DNA from: Polyodon spathula | Lineage: Eukaryota > Chordata > Actinopteri > Acipenseriformes > Polyodontidae | DNA length: 64,000 nt | NCBI RefSeq assembly: GCF_017654505.1 | Contig: NW_024471559.1 | Coordinates: 34,176 to 98,175 of the forward strand | Direction of reading: 5' to 3' | Shown: positions 13,001 through 24,988 of the stretch, one piece after another | Layout: each line of letters starts with the position of its first letter | Numbering within the stretch: position 1 is the stretch's first letter | Notes under the pieces: generated by a model | Told to the model about the DNA's origin: nothing | The model's database searches: none | What the model saw: only the letters and a program-made list of their open reading frames with translations | Position numbers and translations under genes: made by a program

Positions 13001-13500
13001 NNNNNNNNNNNNNNNNNNNNNNNNNNNNNNNNNNNNNNNNNNNNNNNNNNNNNNNNNNNNNNNNNNNNNNNNNNNNNNNNNNNNNNNNNNNNNNNNNNNN
13101 NNNNNNNNNNNNNNNNNNNNNNNNNNNNNNNNNNNNNNNNNNNNNNNNNNNNNNNNNNNNNNNNNNNNNNNNNNNNNNNNNNNNNNNNNNNNNNNNNNNN
13201 NNNNNNNNNNNNNNNNNNNNNNNNNNNNNNNNNNNNNNNNNNNNNNNNNNNNNNNNNNNNNNNNNNNNNNNNNNNNNNNNNNNNNNNNNNNNNNNNNNNN
13301 NNNNNNNNNNNNNNNNNNNNNNNNNNNNNNNNNNNNNNNNNNNNNNNNNNNNNNNNNNNNNNNNNNNNNNNNNNNNNNNNNNNNNNNNNNNNNNNNNNNN
13401 NNNNNNNNNNNNNNNNNNNNNNNNNNNNNNNNNNNNNNNNNNNNNNNNNNNNNNNNNNNNNNNNNNNNNNNNNNNNNNNNNNNNNNNNNNNNNNNNNNNN
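13001..13500. other. Assembly gap (500 N)
   Basis: Exactly 500 N, the conventional placeholder for a scaffold join of unknown size. Predicted ORFs that run through it are artefacts. Confidence 0.99.
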
Positions 13501-13596
13501 ACCGGGACTGTGAGGGCAGCAATCCCATCTGGGAAGACTCTGGGAGTGTAGGAGGCAGTGATGAAGAGGGGAGAGGGGAGAGGGGAGGCACGTCAC

Positions 13597-13655
13597 AGGG
13601 ATGGGAGTATGACACTCCCACTGCAGAGTGGTGTGATCCAGTCCTGGTGTCACTA
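13597..13655 (+). mobile_element. MITE terminal fragment next to a PLEKHG5 exon
   Basis: The run beginning gggatgggagtatgacactc and ending at agtcctggtgtcac matches the left terminal repeat of the foldback element described at 40340-40516. It ends directly at the splice donor of the PLEKHG5 exon 13657-13793. Confidence 0.5.
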
Positions 13656-13656
13656 C

Positions 13657-16600
13657 CTTTGATCTTGAGGTAGTGCCCCCCGAATCTGTACGCCTCGAAC
13701 CCGAGAGACAGCGGCGTGTTGGACTGGTCGAGGAACAGATCCACCTTCTCCAGCTCAATCCCCTTCCTCTCAAACACAGGGCACAGGACCTCCCTGCAAA
13801 CAAGCAGCGTGGGGTGAGAGACGAAACACACTCACACTCACTCTGCAAAGTGCACACTCACACTCACCTGAGTGTCTTCTTCTTCATGGCAGGGACGATC
13901 TCGGACTCGATGTCCACGTTCAGGTCGAACTTCAGCGTGAAGCACTCCTTACTGGGGTCCTGCAGGGGGCGACAGAGCAGAGTCAAACAACCCACTGCAT
14001 ACCCTCCCCACGCACACTCACACACACACACACTCACACACACTCACATCAGTGTGTCTTCGTCTTGGTTTTTTTTTGTTCAGCTTCAATGATGCGCTTC
14101 TCTGATCCCTGCAGAGGAGGCAAAACAAACCAGTTACTAACTGAAAAAATCTGAAATAAAACACAATAAAACAATGCTTTCAATAACCCCACTGTGGAGC
14201 CGCTGAGAGAGAACGACAGAATGAAAAAACAAAGGAGGAGAGGTTTTGAGTGAAGCACCTCAAGCACTCTCAATCTGTAGCTGCTCACTATTGCTGCCTC
14301 TTACCCCTTGGCAGTGTCGCCTCCCCCCTCCCCCTCGTCCTCCTCCTCCACGTCAGAGGGGGGGCTGGTGCGGGGGGGGCAGGACCGCGTCGACATGTTT
14401 CGAGCCAGGATCGAACCTGCAGCCACAGGGAAGACACAGTCAGAAACACAGCAAGAGAAACACAGGAGGGATCGCAGCCAGGAAAGCAGCTGTGCTTGAC
14501 TGAGAGACCAGCCTGCTGAGACGAGGACGACTGAGCTGCTCTGCTTCCTATTGAGCGGCTCTGCTTCCTATTGAGCGGCTCTGCTTCCTATAGAGCGGCT
14601 CTGCTTCCTATTGAGCGGCTCTGCTTCCTATAGAGCTGCTCTGCTTCCTATAGAGCTGCTCTGCTTCCTATTGAGCGGCTCTGCTTCCTATAGAGCTGCT
14701 CTGCTTCCTATTGAGCTGCTCTGCTTCCTATTGAGCTGCTCTGCTTCCTATAGAGCTGCTCTGCTTCCTATTGAGCTGCTCTGCTTCCTATAGAGCTGCT
14801 CTGCTTCCTATTGAGCTCTGCTTCCTATAGAGCTGCTCTGCTTCCTATTGAGCGGCTCTGCTTCCTATAGAGCTGCTCTGCTTCCTATTGAGCTGCTCTG
14901 CTTCCTATAGAGCTGCTCTGCTTCCTATAGAGCTGCACTGCTTCCTATAGAGCTGCACTGCTTCCTATTGAGCTGCTCTGCTTCCTATAGAGCTGCTCTG
15001 CTTCCTATTGAGCTGCTCTGCTTCCTATAGAGCTGCTCTGCTTCCTATTGAGCTGCTCTGCTTCCTATAGAGCTGCTCTGCTTCCTATAGAGCTGCTCTG
15101 CTTCCTATGACAGAGCTGCTCTGCTTCCTATGACAGTGGATTGAGCTGCACTGTGTCCCTCTATTTCTCCTCTCTCTCTCTCACCCTGTGGCTGCAGGTG
15201 GAAGCGGGGGTGTCTGTCGTAGTGCATGCTGTCTCCAGGTTGCTCGTGGTGACAGCGGGAGTCACATGACTCGCACAGGTTCAGGGGGGTGTGGCTGTTC
15301 AGAGCCTGGCAGTCCAGGTGGTGACACACCTGTGGGAGACACAGGGTCAGGGGTCAGGGGTCACCTCCCAAGCACTCCACTGTGTTCAGGTTTGTTTATA
15401 GTCTGAAGGGAATTTCGTTAAGGACAAGCGAGAGGGCAGAAATATACACCCTGAAAGCATATCACACACTGACCCCAAACACAGAGCTCAAGGTATGGTA
15501 AAGCATAGGGAAGCATTGTAAAGCACAGAGAGGTCTGGTAAAGCATAGGGAAGCATTGTAAAGCACAGAGAGGTCTGGTAAAGCACAGGGAAGCATTGTA
15601 AAGCACAGAGAGGTCTGGTAAAGCACAGGGAAGCATTGTAAAGCACAGAGAGGTGGTAAAGCACAGGGAAGCATTGTAAAGCACAGAGAGGTCTGGTAAA
15701 GCATAGGGAAGCATTGTAAAGCACAGAGAGGTCTGGTAAAGCATAGGGAAGCATTGTAAAGCACAGAGAGGTCTGGTAAAGCACAGGGAAGCATTGTAAA
15801 GCACAGAGAGGTCTGGTAAAGCATAGGGAAGCATTGTAAAGCACAGAGAGGTCTGGTAAAGCACAGGGAAGCATTGTAAAGCACAGAGAGGTCTGGTAAA
15901 GCACAGGGAAGCATTGCAAAGCACAGAGAGGTCTGGTAAAGCACAGGGAAGCATTGTAAAGCACAGAGAGGTCTGGTAAAGCACAGGGAAGCATTGTAAA
16001 GCACAGAGAGGTCTGGTAAAGCATAGGGAAGCATTGTAAAGCACAGAGAGGTCTGGTAAAGCACAGGGAAGCATTGTAAAGCACAGAGAGGTCTGGTAAA
16101 GCACAGGGAAGCATTGTAAAGCACAGAGAGGTCTGGTAAAGCACAGGGAAGCATTGTAAAGCACAGAGAGGTCTGGTAAAGCATAGGGAAGCATTGTAAA
16201 GCACAGAGAGGTCTGGTAAAGCATAGGGAAGCATTGTAAAGCACAGAGAGGTCTGGTAAAGCATAGGGAAGCATTGTAAAGCACAGAGAGGTCTGGTAAA
16301 GCACAGGGAAGCATTGTAAAGCACAGAGAGGTCTGGTAAAGCACAGGGAAGCATTGTAAAGCACAGAGAGGTGCTGAACATGATGCAGTGACGCACACAG
16401 TGATCAAAGGAGGTGATACAGAGGTTTGGAAAAAGTCCAGCAGGGTCAAGCGGATTAGTGATATGATTTCTGTTTATCAAACAAAGATCAGTGCAGCGGG
16501 GCAGATCAGTGCAGCGGGGCAGATCAGTCTTTTTTTCTTGAACTCACTGGAACATCGGGGCGTTGTGAACCCAGCTTGAAGAGACCAGAATCCGTTTAAA

Positions 16601-17436
16601 ATAATAACAAGAAGGACTCACACACTCACACTCACTCACTCACACACACACTCACACTCACACACACACACTCACTCACTCACTCACACTCACACTCACT
16701 CCCCTGGCGTGGCTCCTTCCAAACTAACCCCCTCCAGCTCCGGGCAGCTGAATTCCCAGGATCCGATCCTCTGGGAGAGTGGGAGAGAGAGAGCCAGAGC
16801 TTGGAGAAAAACACCTTCCCTTCCTCTCACGAGAATCAGCCCTGAGTGACAATAACTTCCTCAAGCCCGGACAGGCAGGCAGGCAGGGAGACAGGCAGGG
16901 ACAGAGCCAGGCAGGGAGACAGGTAGGGAGACAGGCAGGGAGAGAGCCAGGCAGGGAGACAGACAGGGAGAGAGCCAGGTAGGGAGACAGGCAGGGAGAC
17001 AGGCAGAGACAGAGCCAGGCAGGGAGACAGACAGGGAGACAGGCAGGGTCAGAGCCAGGCAGGCAGACAGGGAGACAGGGAGGGACAGAACAAGGGAGGC
17101 AGAAAACCAGGCAGGGAGACAGGCAGGGAGAGAGCCAGGCAGGGAGACAGGCAGGGAGAGAGCCAGGCAGGGAAAGAGACAGGCAGGCAGGGAGACAGGC
17201 AGGCAGGAAGACCGGCAGGGAGAGAGCCAGGCAGGGAGACAGGCAGGCAGGGAGAGAGCCAGGCAGGCAGGCAGGCAGGGACAGAGCCAGGCAGGCAGAC
17301 AGCCAGGCAGGGAGACAGGCAGGGAGAGAGCCAGGCAGGCAGGTCTCAGTCTGCTGCAGCTGTGTTGTAACGATTGGTCTGTATCACACTAAACACAACG
17401 TCATCAACTAAGCGATCACTGACTCACTGCAGCATA

Positions 17437-17476
<40 letters not shown>

Positions 17477-20400
17477 ATTCTATTTTTAAAACCCAGAGAG
17501 AAAACGAAAGGAGACCTTGCGGGCGGAGCAGTGAACCCCTCATAAACCGGGATTACCGTTTCAAGCAGAAGCCTCTGACGTGACTGCGGTTTGGGCCTTT
17601 TTTAAGAACAGAAGCAGGATTTCCTGGGAAAGAAGCTTTCATTGAAAAGGGCTGACAGACAGCTGCTTAAAACACAGACACTTACAAATACACACAAATA
17701 CACACATACACAAATACAAATACACACTCAGACGCACACATACACACTCACACAGACGCACACACACCGAGACGCTCACACACGCACACATACACACACT
17801 CAGTAGTAATGTACCAGTGAGTCTAGCTGCACTCCTCCTCTCTGCTGGTGTCTCGTCACACGCCCTCCTGCTTCCTAATCATCCCACAGCTTGTTCCTGT
17901 GAGGGGCAGGGAGCGCAGGAACCAGCCTTCTCTTCTAGTTTCACCTCAATAATAACTCCGATGAAGGCACTGGAGCCCAAACGCTGCTCTGCTTGACTCG
18001 GTCTCTTCTAGTTTCACCTCAATAATAACTCTGATGAAGGCACTGGAGCCCAAACGCTGGTCTGCTTGACTCAGTTCTCTTCTAGTTTCAATAATCACAC
18101 TGATGAAGGCACTAGAGCCCAAACGCTGGTCTGCTTGACTCAGTTCAGTTTCAATAACTCTGATGAAGGCACTAGAACCCAAACGCTGGTCTGCTTGACT
18201 CAGTTCAGTTTCAATAACTCTGATGAAGGCACTAGAACCCAAACGCTGGTCTGCATGACTCAGTTCAGCTTCAGTAACTGATGCAAGTTGCCTCTCGTCT
18301 GGGACACACCTCGAAGTGGGAAGCCGGCAGCTGAAGCCAAGTTTCCATGGCCGGATTAATGAGAGAAGTCATGTCTGATCAGATCATCTGTGCAGCACAG
18401 TGTAGCTCTCTGACAGCGCGGGAGAGGAGCAGAGAAAGAGCTCTACTGGAGAGGAGAAACCCAAAGAGAGAGAGACAGAGAGACGGAGGCCTGCGAGGCA
18501 GGTCGTGTGTCTGTTGTTATGCTGGCCGGTTTGTTTTTGTGGTTGATGACGGATATCCAATGACACGTCGCTCTGACTCTGCCCCACCCAGTGTCTCAGA
18601 GCAGGAACACAGGCTCAGAGCTGCCCAGTCCTGCCTGGGCTTCACAGCACTCCTGTGCTCCTCCACTCCCACTGTGTGTTTACTCTCTCTCATAGACACA
18701 GCCTCAAACACACACACACACTGTGCATGTCCTGTGTGACTGGGGTAGACTGTATTAATCTTTTATACAGTCGTCTCCAATGCATTAACTACTGCCATTT
18801 CTCTGGAAACTCAGATGAACTTGTGGATGTTATTTTTGAAGTGTCACGCCCCCCTCGCTTCCAGCTCCAGATCCCACGCTTCCTGGAGCTCTGCTGTCCC
18901 CTGCTGGCCGTGCTGTGCACTGTTTGTGTTTCATGCCAGCCCTCCCTCCCCCTCTCTCTTTCTCTCTCTTTCTCTCTCTCTCTCTCTCTGTAGTAAAATC
19001 AGGCAGGCAGCTCTGCTGTAGTTCCAGACACTCAGCTTTCCCGTTTTAGAAATTATGACCAATAAAAAAAGCACAATTTATAGCCAGTCTGGTCCCTCCA
19101 GCCTCAGAGAAATTCCTGAACACTAAAGGAATGGAATCTCAGTCCTGCCCTGATCTTTCCACAGAGCTCCACTGCGCATTCCTTCACTAATTCAGTCATT
19201 ATCACCGGCTCAGTCCTGCCCTGATCTCTCCACAGCGCTCCACTGCGCATTCCTTCACTAATTCAGTCATTATCACCGGCTCAGTCCTGCCCTGATCTCT
19301 CCACAGCGCTCCACTGCGCATTCCTTCACTAATTCAGTCATTATCACCGGCTCAGTCCTGCCCTGATCTCTCCACAGAGCTCCACTGCGCATTCCTTCAC
19401 TAATTCAGTCATTATCACCGGCTCAGTCCTGCCCTGATCTCTCCACAGCGCTCCACTGCGCATTCCTTCACTAATTCAGTCATTATCACCGGCTCAGTCC
19501 TGCCCTGATCTCTCCACAGCGCTCCACTGCGCATTCCTTCACTAATTCAGTCATTATCACCGGCTCAGTCCTGCCCTGATCTCTCCACAGAGCTCCACTG
19601 CGCATTCCTTCACTAATTCAGTCATTATCACCGGCTCAGTCCTGCCCTGATCTCTCCACAGAGCTCCACTGCGCATTCCTTCACTAATTCAGTCATTATC
19701 ACCGGCTCAGTCCTGCCCTGATCTCTCCACAGAGCTCCACTGCGCATTCCTTCACTAATTCAGTCATTATCACCGGCTCAGTCCTGCCCTGATCTCTCCA
19801 CAGAGCTCCACTGCGCATTCCTTCACTAATTCAGTCATTATCACCGGCTCAGTCCTGCCCTGATCTCTCCACAGAGCTCCACTGCGCATTCCTTCACTAA
19901 TTCAGTCATTATCACCGGCTCAGTCCTGCCCTGATCTCTCCACAGAGCTCCACTGCGCATTCCTTCACTAATTCAGTCATTATCACCGGCTCAGTCCTGC
20001 CCTGATCTCTCCACAGCGCTCCACTGCGCATTCCTTCACTAATTCAGTCATTATCACCGGCTCAGTCCTGCCCTGATCTCTCCACAGAGCTCCACTGCGC
20101 ATTCCTTCACTAATTCAGTCATTATCACCGGCTCAGTCCTGCCCTGATCTCTCCACAGCGCTCCACTGCGCATTCCTTCACTAATTCAGTCATTATCACC
20201 GGCTCAGTCCTGCCCTGATCTCTCCACAGCGCTCCACTGCGCATTCCTTCACTAATTCAGTCATTATCACCGGCTCAGTCCTGCCCTGATCTCTCCACAG
20301 CGCTCCACTGCGCATTCCTTCACTAATTCAGTCATTATCACCGGCTCAGTCCTGCCCTGATCTCTCCACAGAGCTCCACTGCGCATTCCTTCACTAATTC

Positions 20401-21255
20401 AGTCATTATCACCGGCTCAGTCCTGCCCTGATCTCTCCACAGCGCTCCACTGCGCATTCCTTCACTAATTCAGTCATTATCACCGGCTCAGTCCTGCCCT
20501 GATCTCTCCACAGCGCTCCACTGCGCATTCCTTCACTAATTCAGTCATTATCACCGGCTCAGTCCTGCCCTGATCTCTCCACAGAGCTCCACTGCGCATT
20601 CCTTCACTAATTCAGTCATTATCACCGGCTCAGTCCTGCCCTGATCTCTCCACAGCGCTCCACTGCGCATTCCTTCACTAATTCAGTCATTATCACCGGC
20701 TCAGTCCTGCCCTGATCTCTCCACAGAGCTCCACTGCGCATTCCTTCACTAATTCAGTCATTATCACCGGCTCAGTCATCTCTCCACAGAGACAGGCTCA
20801 GTCCTGCCCTGATCTCTCCACAGAGCTCCACTGCGCATTCCTTCACTAATTCAGTCATTATCACCGGCTCAGTCCTGCCCTGATCTCTCCACAGAGCTCC
20901 ACTGCGCATTCCTTCACTAATTCAGTCATTATCACCGGCTCAGTCCTGCCCTGATCTCTCCACAGACTGCGCATTCCTTCACTAATTCAGTCATTACACA
21001 CAGACAGACAGACAGACACACAGAGAGACAGACAGTCAGACAGCGCAGTACTGCAGGGCAGTTTGACCCCCCAATTTGACCCCCTGTTGCATTGATTCCC
21101 GCTGGCTCTCAGAGCTCCGAGGCGTGGTGCTCTCTTACCCTGACTGCCCTCCGGCCCCCCACACAGTCCGGGTGCTGACAGGCCAGGAATCCCGCAGCAG
21201 GGGGGCTCTGCTCATCTGGAACACAAGGGGTTAATCCATTAGAAGAGAGCGAGGG

Positions 21256-21297
<42 letters not shown>

Positions 21298-23239
21298 TTC
21301 ACAAGGCCAGTCTTTGTGTACAGGGATAGGGGCGGGGCTCAGAGCAGACACAACAGGACTGGCTGGGGAGGAAATGCTTTTATCAGAAGGACAAGAAGTG
21401 TGAGAAAGAGGGAGAGAGAGGGAGAGAGAGAAGAGAGAGTTAGAGAGGGAGTGAGGAAAGAGGCAGAGTGAGTGAAGGAGTGAGAGGAGTCTCCTGCAGA
21501 GCTGTGATCTCTCTCCCCCTCTCACTCTCCCTCCCAGTGCTCACAGCATAGCAGTTTTACCCAGTCTTGCTCAGGTGTATCTTATTAAACTCCCAGTGGA
21601 ACAAGGAATGGATCAAACCGCTATGCAACGGGAGTCTTATTTCAACTCCTTCCCTGTTTACTGCACAGAGGGCATGGGCCACACTGCACAGTACTATAGG
21701 GGCTGGGGTATACTGTACAGGAGGGTGAATCACACTGTGCTCTTACTGTACTGTGCGGGACAATAGACCTCTGTGCATGACAGAGGCACTGCTGCATTCT
21801 AAACACTACCCACTGCCTAGCAACAAGCAAGAAGAGGAGGAGGAGAGGCAGGTCATTCTGAAGAATAATACAATCATACTCATATACAAACATGACAGCA
21901 AACACAGTGGAGCTGTGACTGACTGGAGAGAGAGAGAGAGAAACTTTGAGATGACAAGCAGACTGGACTGGCTGCATGGCCTCAGTGCTGTCTCAGCTGA
22001 TCCGTCCCCCTCTCTCCCTCCCCCAGACTGGCTCACATCTCTCCCTCCCCCAGCAGTGCTGTCTCAGCTGATCCGTCCCCCTCACACTCTCTCCCTCCCC
22101 CAGCAGTGCTGTCTCAGCTGATCCGTCCCCCTCACACTCTCTCCCTCCCCCAGCAGTGCTGTCTCAGCTGATCCGTCCCCCTCACACTCTCTCCCTCCCC
22201 CAGCAGTGCTGTCTCAGCTGATCCGTCCCCCTCACACTCTCTCCCTCCCCCAGCAGTGCTGTCTCAGCTGATCCGTCCCCCTCACACTCTCTCCCTCCCC
22301 CAGCAGTGCTGTCTCAGCTGATCCGTCCCCCTCACACTCTCTCCCTCCCCCAGCAGTGCTGTCTCAGCTGATCCGTCCCCCTCACACTCTCTCCCTCCCC
22401 CAGCAGTGCTGTCTCAGCTGATCCGTCCCCCTCACACTCTCTCCCTCCCCCAGCAGTGCTGTCTCAGCTGATCCGTCCCCCTCCCTCCCCCAGCAGTGCT
22501 GTCTCAGCTGATCCGTCCCCCTCACACTCTCTCCCTCCCCCAGCAGTGCTGTCTCAGCTGATCCGTCCCCCTCACACTCTCTCCCTCCCCAGCCCTCCAG
22601 CAGTGCTGTCTCAGCTGATCCGTCCCCCTCACACTCTCTCCCTCCCCCAGCAGTGCTGTCTCAGCTGATCCGTCCCCCTCACACTCTCTCCCTCCCCCAG
22701 CAGTGCTGTCTCAGCTGATCCGTCCCCCTCACACTCTCTCCCTCCCCCAGCAGTGCTGTCTCAGCTGATCCGTCCCCCTCACACCCTCTCCCTCCCCCAG
22801 CTCTCTCCCTCCCCCAGTGCTGTCTCAGCTGATCCGCAGTGCTGTCTCAGCTGATCCGTCCCCCTCACACTCTCTCCCTCCCCCAGCAGTGCTGTCTCAG
22901 CTGATCCGTCCCCCCCCTCACACTCTCTCCCTCCCCCAGCAGTGCTGTCTCAGCTGATCTGTCCCCCTCACACTCTCTCCCTCCCCCAGCAGTGCTGTCT
23001 CAGCTGATCCGTCCCCTCACACTCTCTCCCTCCCCCAGCAGTGCTGTCTCAGCTGATCCGTCCCCTCACACTCTCTCCCTCCCCCAGCAGTGCAGTCTCA
23101 GCTGATCTGTACCTCTCAGGTCCTCACTGATGTGCAGACTGGAGTCCCAGGAGTACTTCTCAAGAGGGGTGTACCCCCCCAGCTCCCCCAACTCCGTCTC
23201 CAGCTCGTACGCACCCCGCTTCTTCCAGTACAGGAACAT
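13657..23239 (-). CDS. PLEKHG5: PLEKHG5 N-terminal part: Rho guanine-nucleotide exchange factor (seven exons, 3' end lost in gap)
   Basis: PLEKHG5 (Syx) activates RhoA through a DH-PH module. Seven minus-strand exons are consistent in phase: 23113-23239, 21139-21215, 15185-15329, 14305-14416, 14048-14108, 13868-13959 and 13657-13793 (250 codons). The ATG at 23239 has an in-frame TGA 12 bases upstream. The predicted protein contains a Cys/His-rich segment (CHHLDC...[12 protein letters not shown]), then [19 protein letters not shown], a basic [10 protein letters not shown], and the RBD-like region [16 protein letters not shown]...[23 protein letters not shown], all of which match the family. 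DH, PH and C-terminal exons should follow to the left but run into the gap at 13001-13500 and do not reappear. Introns carry arrays of 20, 40, 71 and 50 bp units. Identity is sure; the first exon may be one of several alternatives. Confidence 0.9.
14522..15140 (+). repeat. 20-bp minisatellite (about 30 units) in a PLEKHG5 intron
   Basis: Unit ctgctctgcttcctattgag with t/a and g/t variants. It fills most of the 768-bp intron between exons 15185-15329 and 14305-14416 and ends about 45 bp from the splice donor. Confidence 0.95.
15490..16376 (+). repeat. 40-bp minisatellite (about 22 units) derived from an interspersed repeat
   Basis: Very homogeneous units built from ggtaaagcatagggaagcat plus tgtaaagcacagagaggtct. 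The reverse complement (cctctctgtgctttacaatg...) matches the internal part of the dispersed element at 1400-1480 and 4770-4900, so the array probably arose by amplifying a piece of that element. The 330-343 aa open frames across it are repeat artefacts. Confidence 0.95.
16612..16702 (+). repeat. (CACT/CACA)n microsatellite
   Basis: Interspersed cacaca and ctcact runs in a PLEKHG5 intron. Confidence 0.85.
16870..17345 (+). repeat. GGCAGGCAGGGAGACA-type low-order minisatellite
   Basis: Short imperfect units of ggcagggagacag and gagagccaggcag alternate for almost 500 bp, with no clear higher-order period. Located in the large PLEKHG5 intron (15330-21138). Confidence 0.9.
17437..17475 (+). repeat. 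(TC)n microsatellite
   Basis: Perfect CT dinucleotide run inside the PLEKHG5 intron. A second CA-rich microsatellite follows at about 17680-17805. Confidence 0.9.
17935..18283 (+). repeat. Minisatellite of about 60-70 bp, first locus of a shared family
   Basis: Five units contain gatgaaggcactggagccca, then aacgctgctctgcttgactc and ctcttctagtttcacctc. The same unit forms the array at 39537-40012 in a THAP3 intron. The core resembles the 'ctgatgaaggc...gaaacg' tail seen in some vertebrate dispersed repeats, so both arrays probably grew from copies of one interspersed element. Confidence 0.85.
19090..20996 (+). repeat. 71-bp minisatellite (about 26 units) in a PLEKHG5 intron
   Basis: Units read ctcagtcctgccctgatctc, tccacagagctccactgcgc, attccttcactaattcagtc, attatcaccgg. 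They are nearly identical apart from one frequent a/c variant in tccacag(a/c)gctcc, and a few edge units are truncated. Such low divergence over 26 units points to recent amplification or homogenisation. Confidence 0.95.
21252..21300 (+). repeat. (GA)n microsatellite
   Basis: GA-rich run 37 bp upstream, in transcription order, of the acceptor of PLEKHG5 exon 21139-21215. Confidence 0.8.
21545..21650 (+). mobile_element. Diverged MITE copy
   Basis: agcagttttacccagtcttg at the left and gctatgcaacgggagtctta at the right match the two inverted ends of the foldback element best seen at 40340-40516. The central part is shortened. Confidence 0.5.
21980..23107 (+). repeat. 50-bp minisatellite (about 22 units) starting 6 bp inside a PLEKHG5 intron
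   Basis: Units read ctctccctcccccagcagtg, ctgtctcagctgatccgtcc, ccctcacact. On the coding (minus) strand the intron after exon 23113-23239 begins GTACAGATCAGCTGAGAC, and from GATCAGCTGAGAC onward this is already the repeat unit, so the array abuts the splice donor. The plus strand of each unit contains a ctcccccag acceptor-like motif, which is not on the transcribed strand. Confidence 0.95.
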
Positions 23240-23859
23240 GCTCAGGGGTCACCCCCACGAAATAAATAAATGAATAAATGAATAACTCCTTCTAAGAGAA
23301 CATTGCTTTCTCTTCCTTCCTTCCGTTTTTCCTTTTTTCTTCTTCCTTCAATTCTTCTCTTCCACCTTCCTTTTCCTGCTCTTCTTCCTTCGTTATTCCT
23401 CCTCTGTCATGCTGCCCCTCTGCTCCTAACCCTCATTATTAAAAATAACAAATCAAGATAATTTTTTAATGTGTTTTAAAAATATCTGATGAAGCAAAGT
23501 CCTGGTTCTGGTCCTGGTCCTGGTTCCTCTCACATGAAGTCCAGCTCAGACCCCTCGATGGCTTACTGTCTCTTCTGGCTTAGAAAACTAAACACAAACA
23601 AGCCTCGCTTCAAACTCTCCTGCGATCACACGCTGTCCTTCTGCCTGAAAGCCAGATCTTGCCCTGGGTTTGAAAGACAGGCAGCAGCCCCTGAAATAGA
23701 GGGGGGCAGGGGGCTCCGTCAGTGTGGACAAGCAGTGTATTCATGCCGTGGAGAAGTGCATGCTGGGACGGCACAGGGACTGACCAATGGTGTGAGAGTG
23801 GCCGGTACAAAGCCTCCTTCTCAATTCACTCCTACAGGAAAATAAATCGCCCTGAACTG

Positions 23860-23945
23860 AGCTTGTTAGCTAGACACACTGGGGCTGATCAAGCTGGCAG
23901 TAAAACCTGGACTGGGTAACACTGCTGTGCAATAGGAGTCTGATT
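23860..23945 (+). mobile_element. MITE right-end fragment
   Basis: gctgatcaagctggcagtaa through gtgcaataggagtct matches the right half of the foldback element at 40340-40516. Confidence 0.55.
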
Positions 23946-24119
23946 ACCAGCTCTGTAATAAGAAGAATGACAATAATGATAATAATGATAATTTAATTCC
24001 ACGATCCTGAGAAATATCCCAGTAAGATCCCAGTAAGCGCATCACAAAGGTATTTTGGATTGAAATCGTGACCCTGAAGCCACGTGATGAGCACGGCACA
24101 GTGAGGGAGGAGCTTGAGA

Positions 24120-24680
24120 TGACAACACGAGGACTGTACAGCCTGCCTGAGCCCTTTATAAAACACAGCAGAGACCTGACTGTGCAGCCTGCCCGAGCCC
24201 TTTATAAAACACAGCAGAGACCTGACTGTGCAGCCTGCCTGAGCCCTTTATAAAACACAGCAGAGACCTGACTGCCCCCTGCAGCCTGCCCGAGATAAAA
24301 CACAGCAGAGACCTGACTGTGCAGCCTGCCCGAGCCCTTTATAAAACACAGCAGAGACCTGACTGTGCAGCCTGCCTGAGTTTATAAAACACAGATGACC
24401 TGACTGTGCAGCCTGCCCGAACACACACAAGTCTTTAATAAAGCAATGAATCAGTTTCCCATGCGTCAGCCCTATTGAAATAACACAATAGCCTGCCTGA
24501 GCCTTTATAAAACACAGCAGAGACCTGACTGTGCACTAACACAGCAGAGACCTGACTGTGCAGCCTGCCCGAGACCTTTATAAAACACAGCAGAGACCTG
24601 ACCCCAAGACCGGCCGTTCACAGCAGCCTGACTGTGCAGCCTGCCCGTAGAACTTTATAAAACACAGCAGGGCGCCAGTG
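24120..24680 (+). repeat. About 46-bp minisatellite in which most units carry a TATA-box-like motif
   Basis: Units read gcctgcccgagccctttata, aaacacagcagagacctgac, tgtgca, with several truncated or interrupted copies (24390-24500). On the minus strand most units contain TTTATAAAGGGC, a full TATAAAG. The array lies 0.9-1.4 kb upstream of the PLEKHG5 ATG exon and downstream of the NOL9 3' end. Promoter function is not shown. Confidence 0.85.
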
Positions 24681-24982
24681 AGTCAGTCACGCATTTATAC
24701 AACGACTCGCCCGCCCTCAGGTGGACAGAAGTGTGAACTGCAGGCTCCACAGTGCACACTGCGTGCAGGATTACCGCCAGCCCAGAGGCAGGAGACACGA
24801 ACAGTTTAATAACGCGACGCGCTTAACACACTGCAGGGCCTCCTGCCATCACTCAATCACACCCGGTGCTGAACTCAGAAATACTAAAACAAACTTCAAC
24901 ATGCATATTTTAATTGTCATTTAACACATTTCAGGCACAGTGGCAGCGTTCTGGAAACAGGAAGTGACACGCTAGAATGTAC

Positions 24983-24988
24983 TTTATT
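24983..24988 (-). terminator. Poly(A) signal AATAAA, candidate 3' end of NOL9
   Basis: On the minus strand AATAAA occurs about 835 bases after the NOL9 stop codon. It is the first canonical signal seen downstream, and it would place the hexamer array at 25355-25815 inside the NOL9 3' UTR. Confidence 0.4.

Noticed and set aside
12947..13857. ORFs spanning the N run
   Set aside because: The central residues are unknown. Only the PLEKHG5 exon at 13657-13793 inside them is real.
15418..16480. Three overlapping 300-343 aa ORFs
   Set aside because: Products of the 40-bp minisatellite in all three frames, with no gene-like features.
19090..23107. CRISPR-like array of regular repeats
   Set aside because: Units are contiguous without unique spacers, and the DNA is vertebrate.
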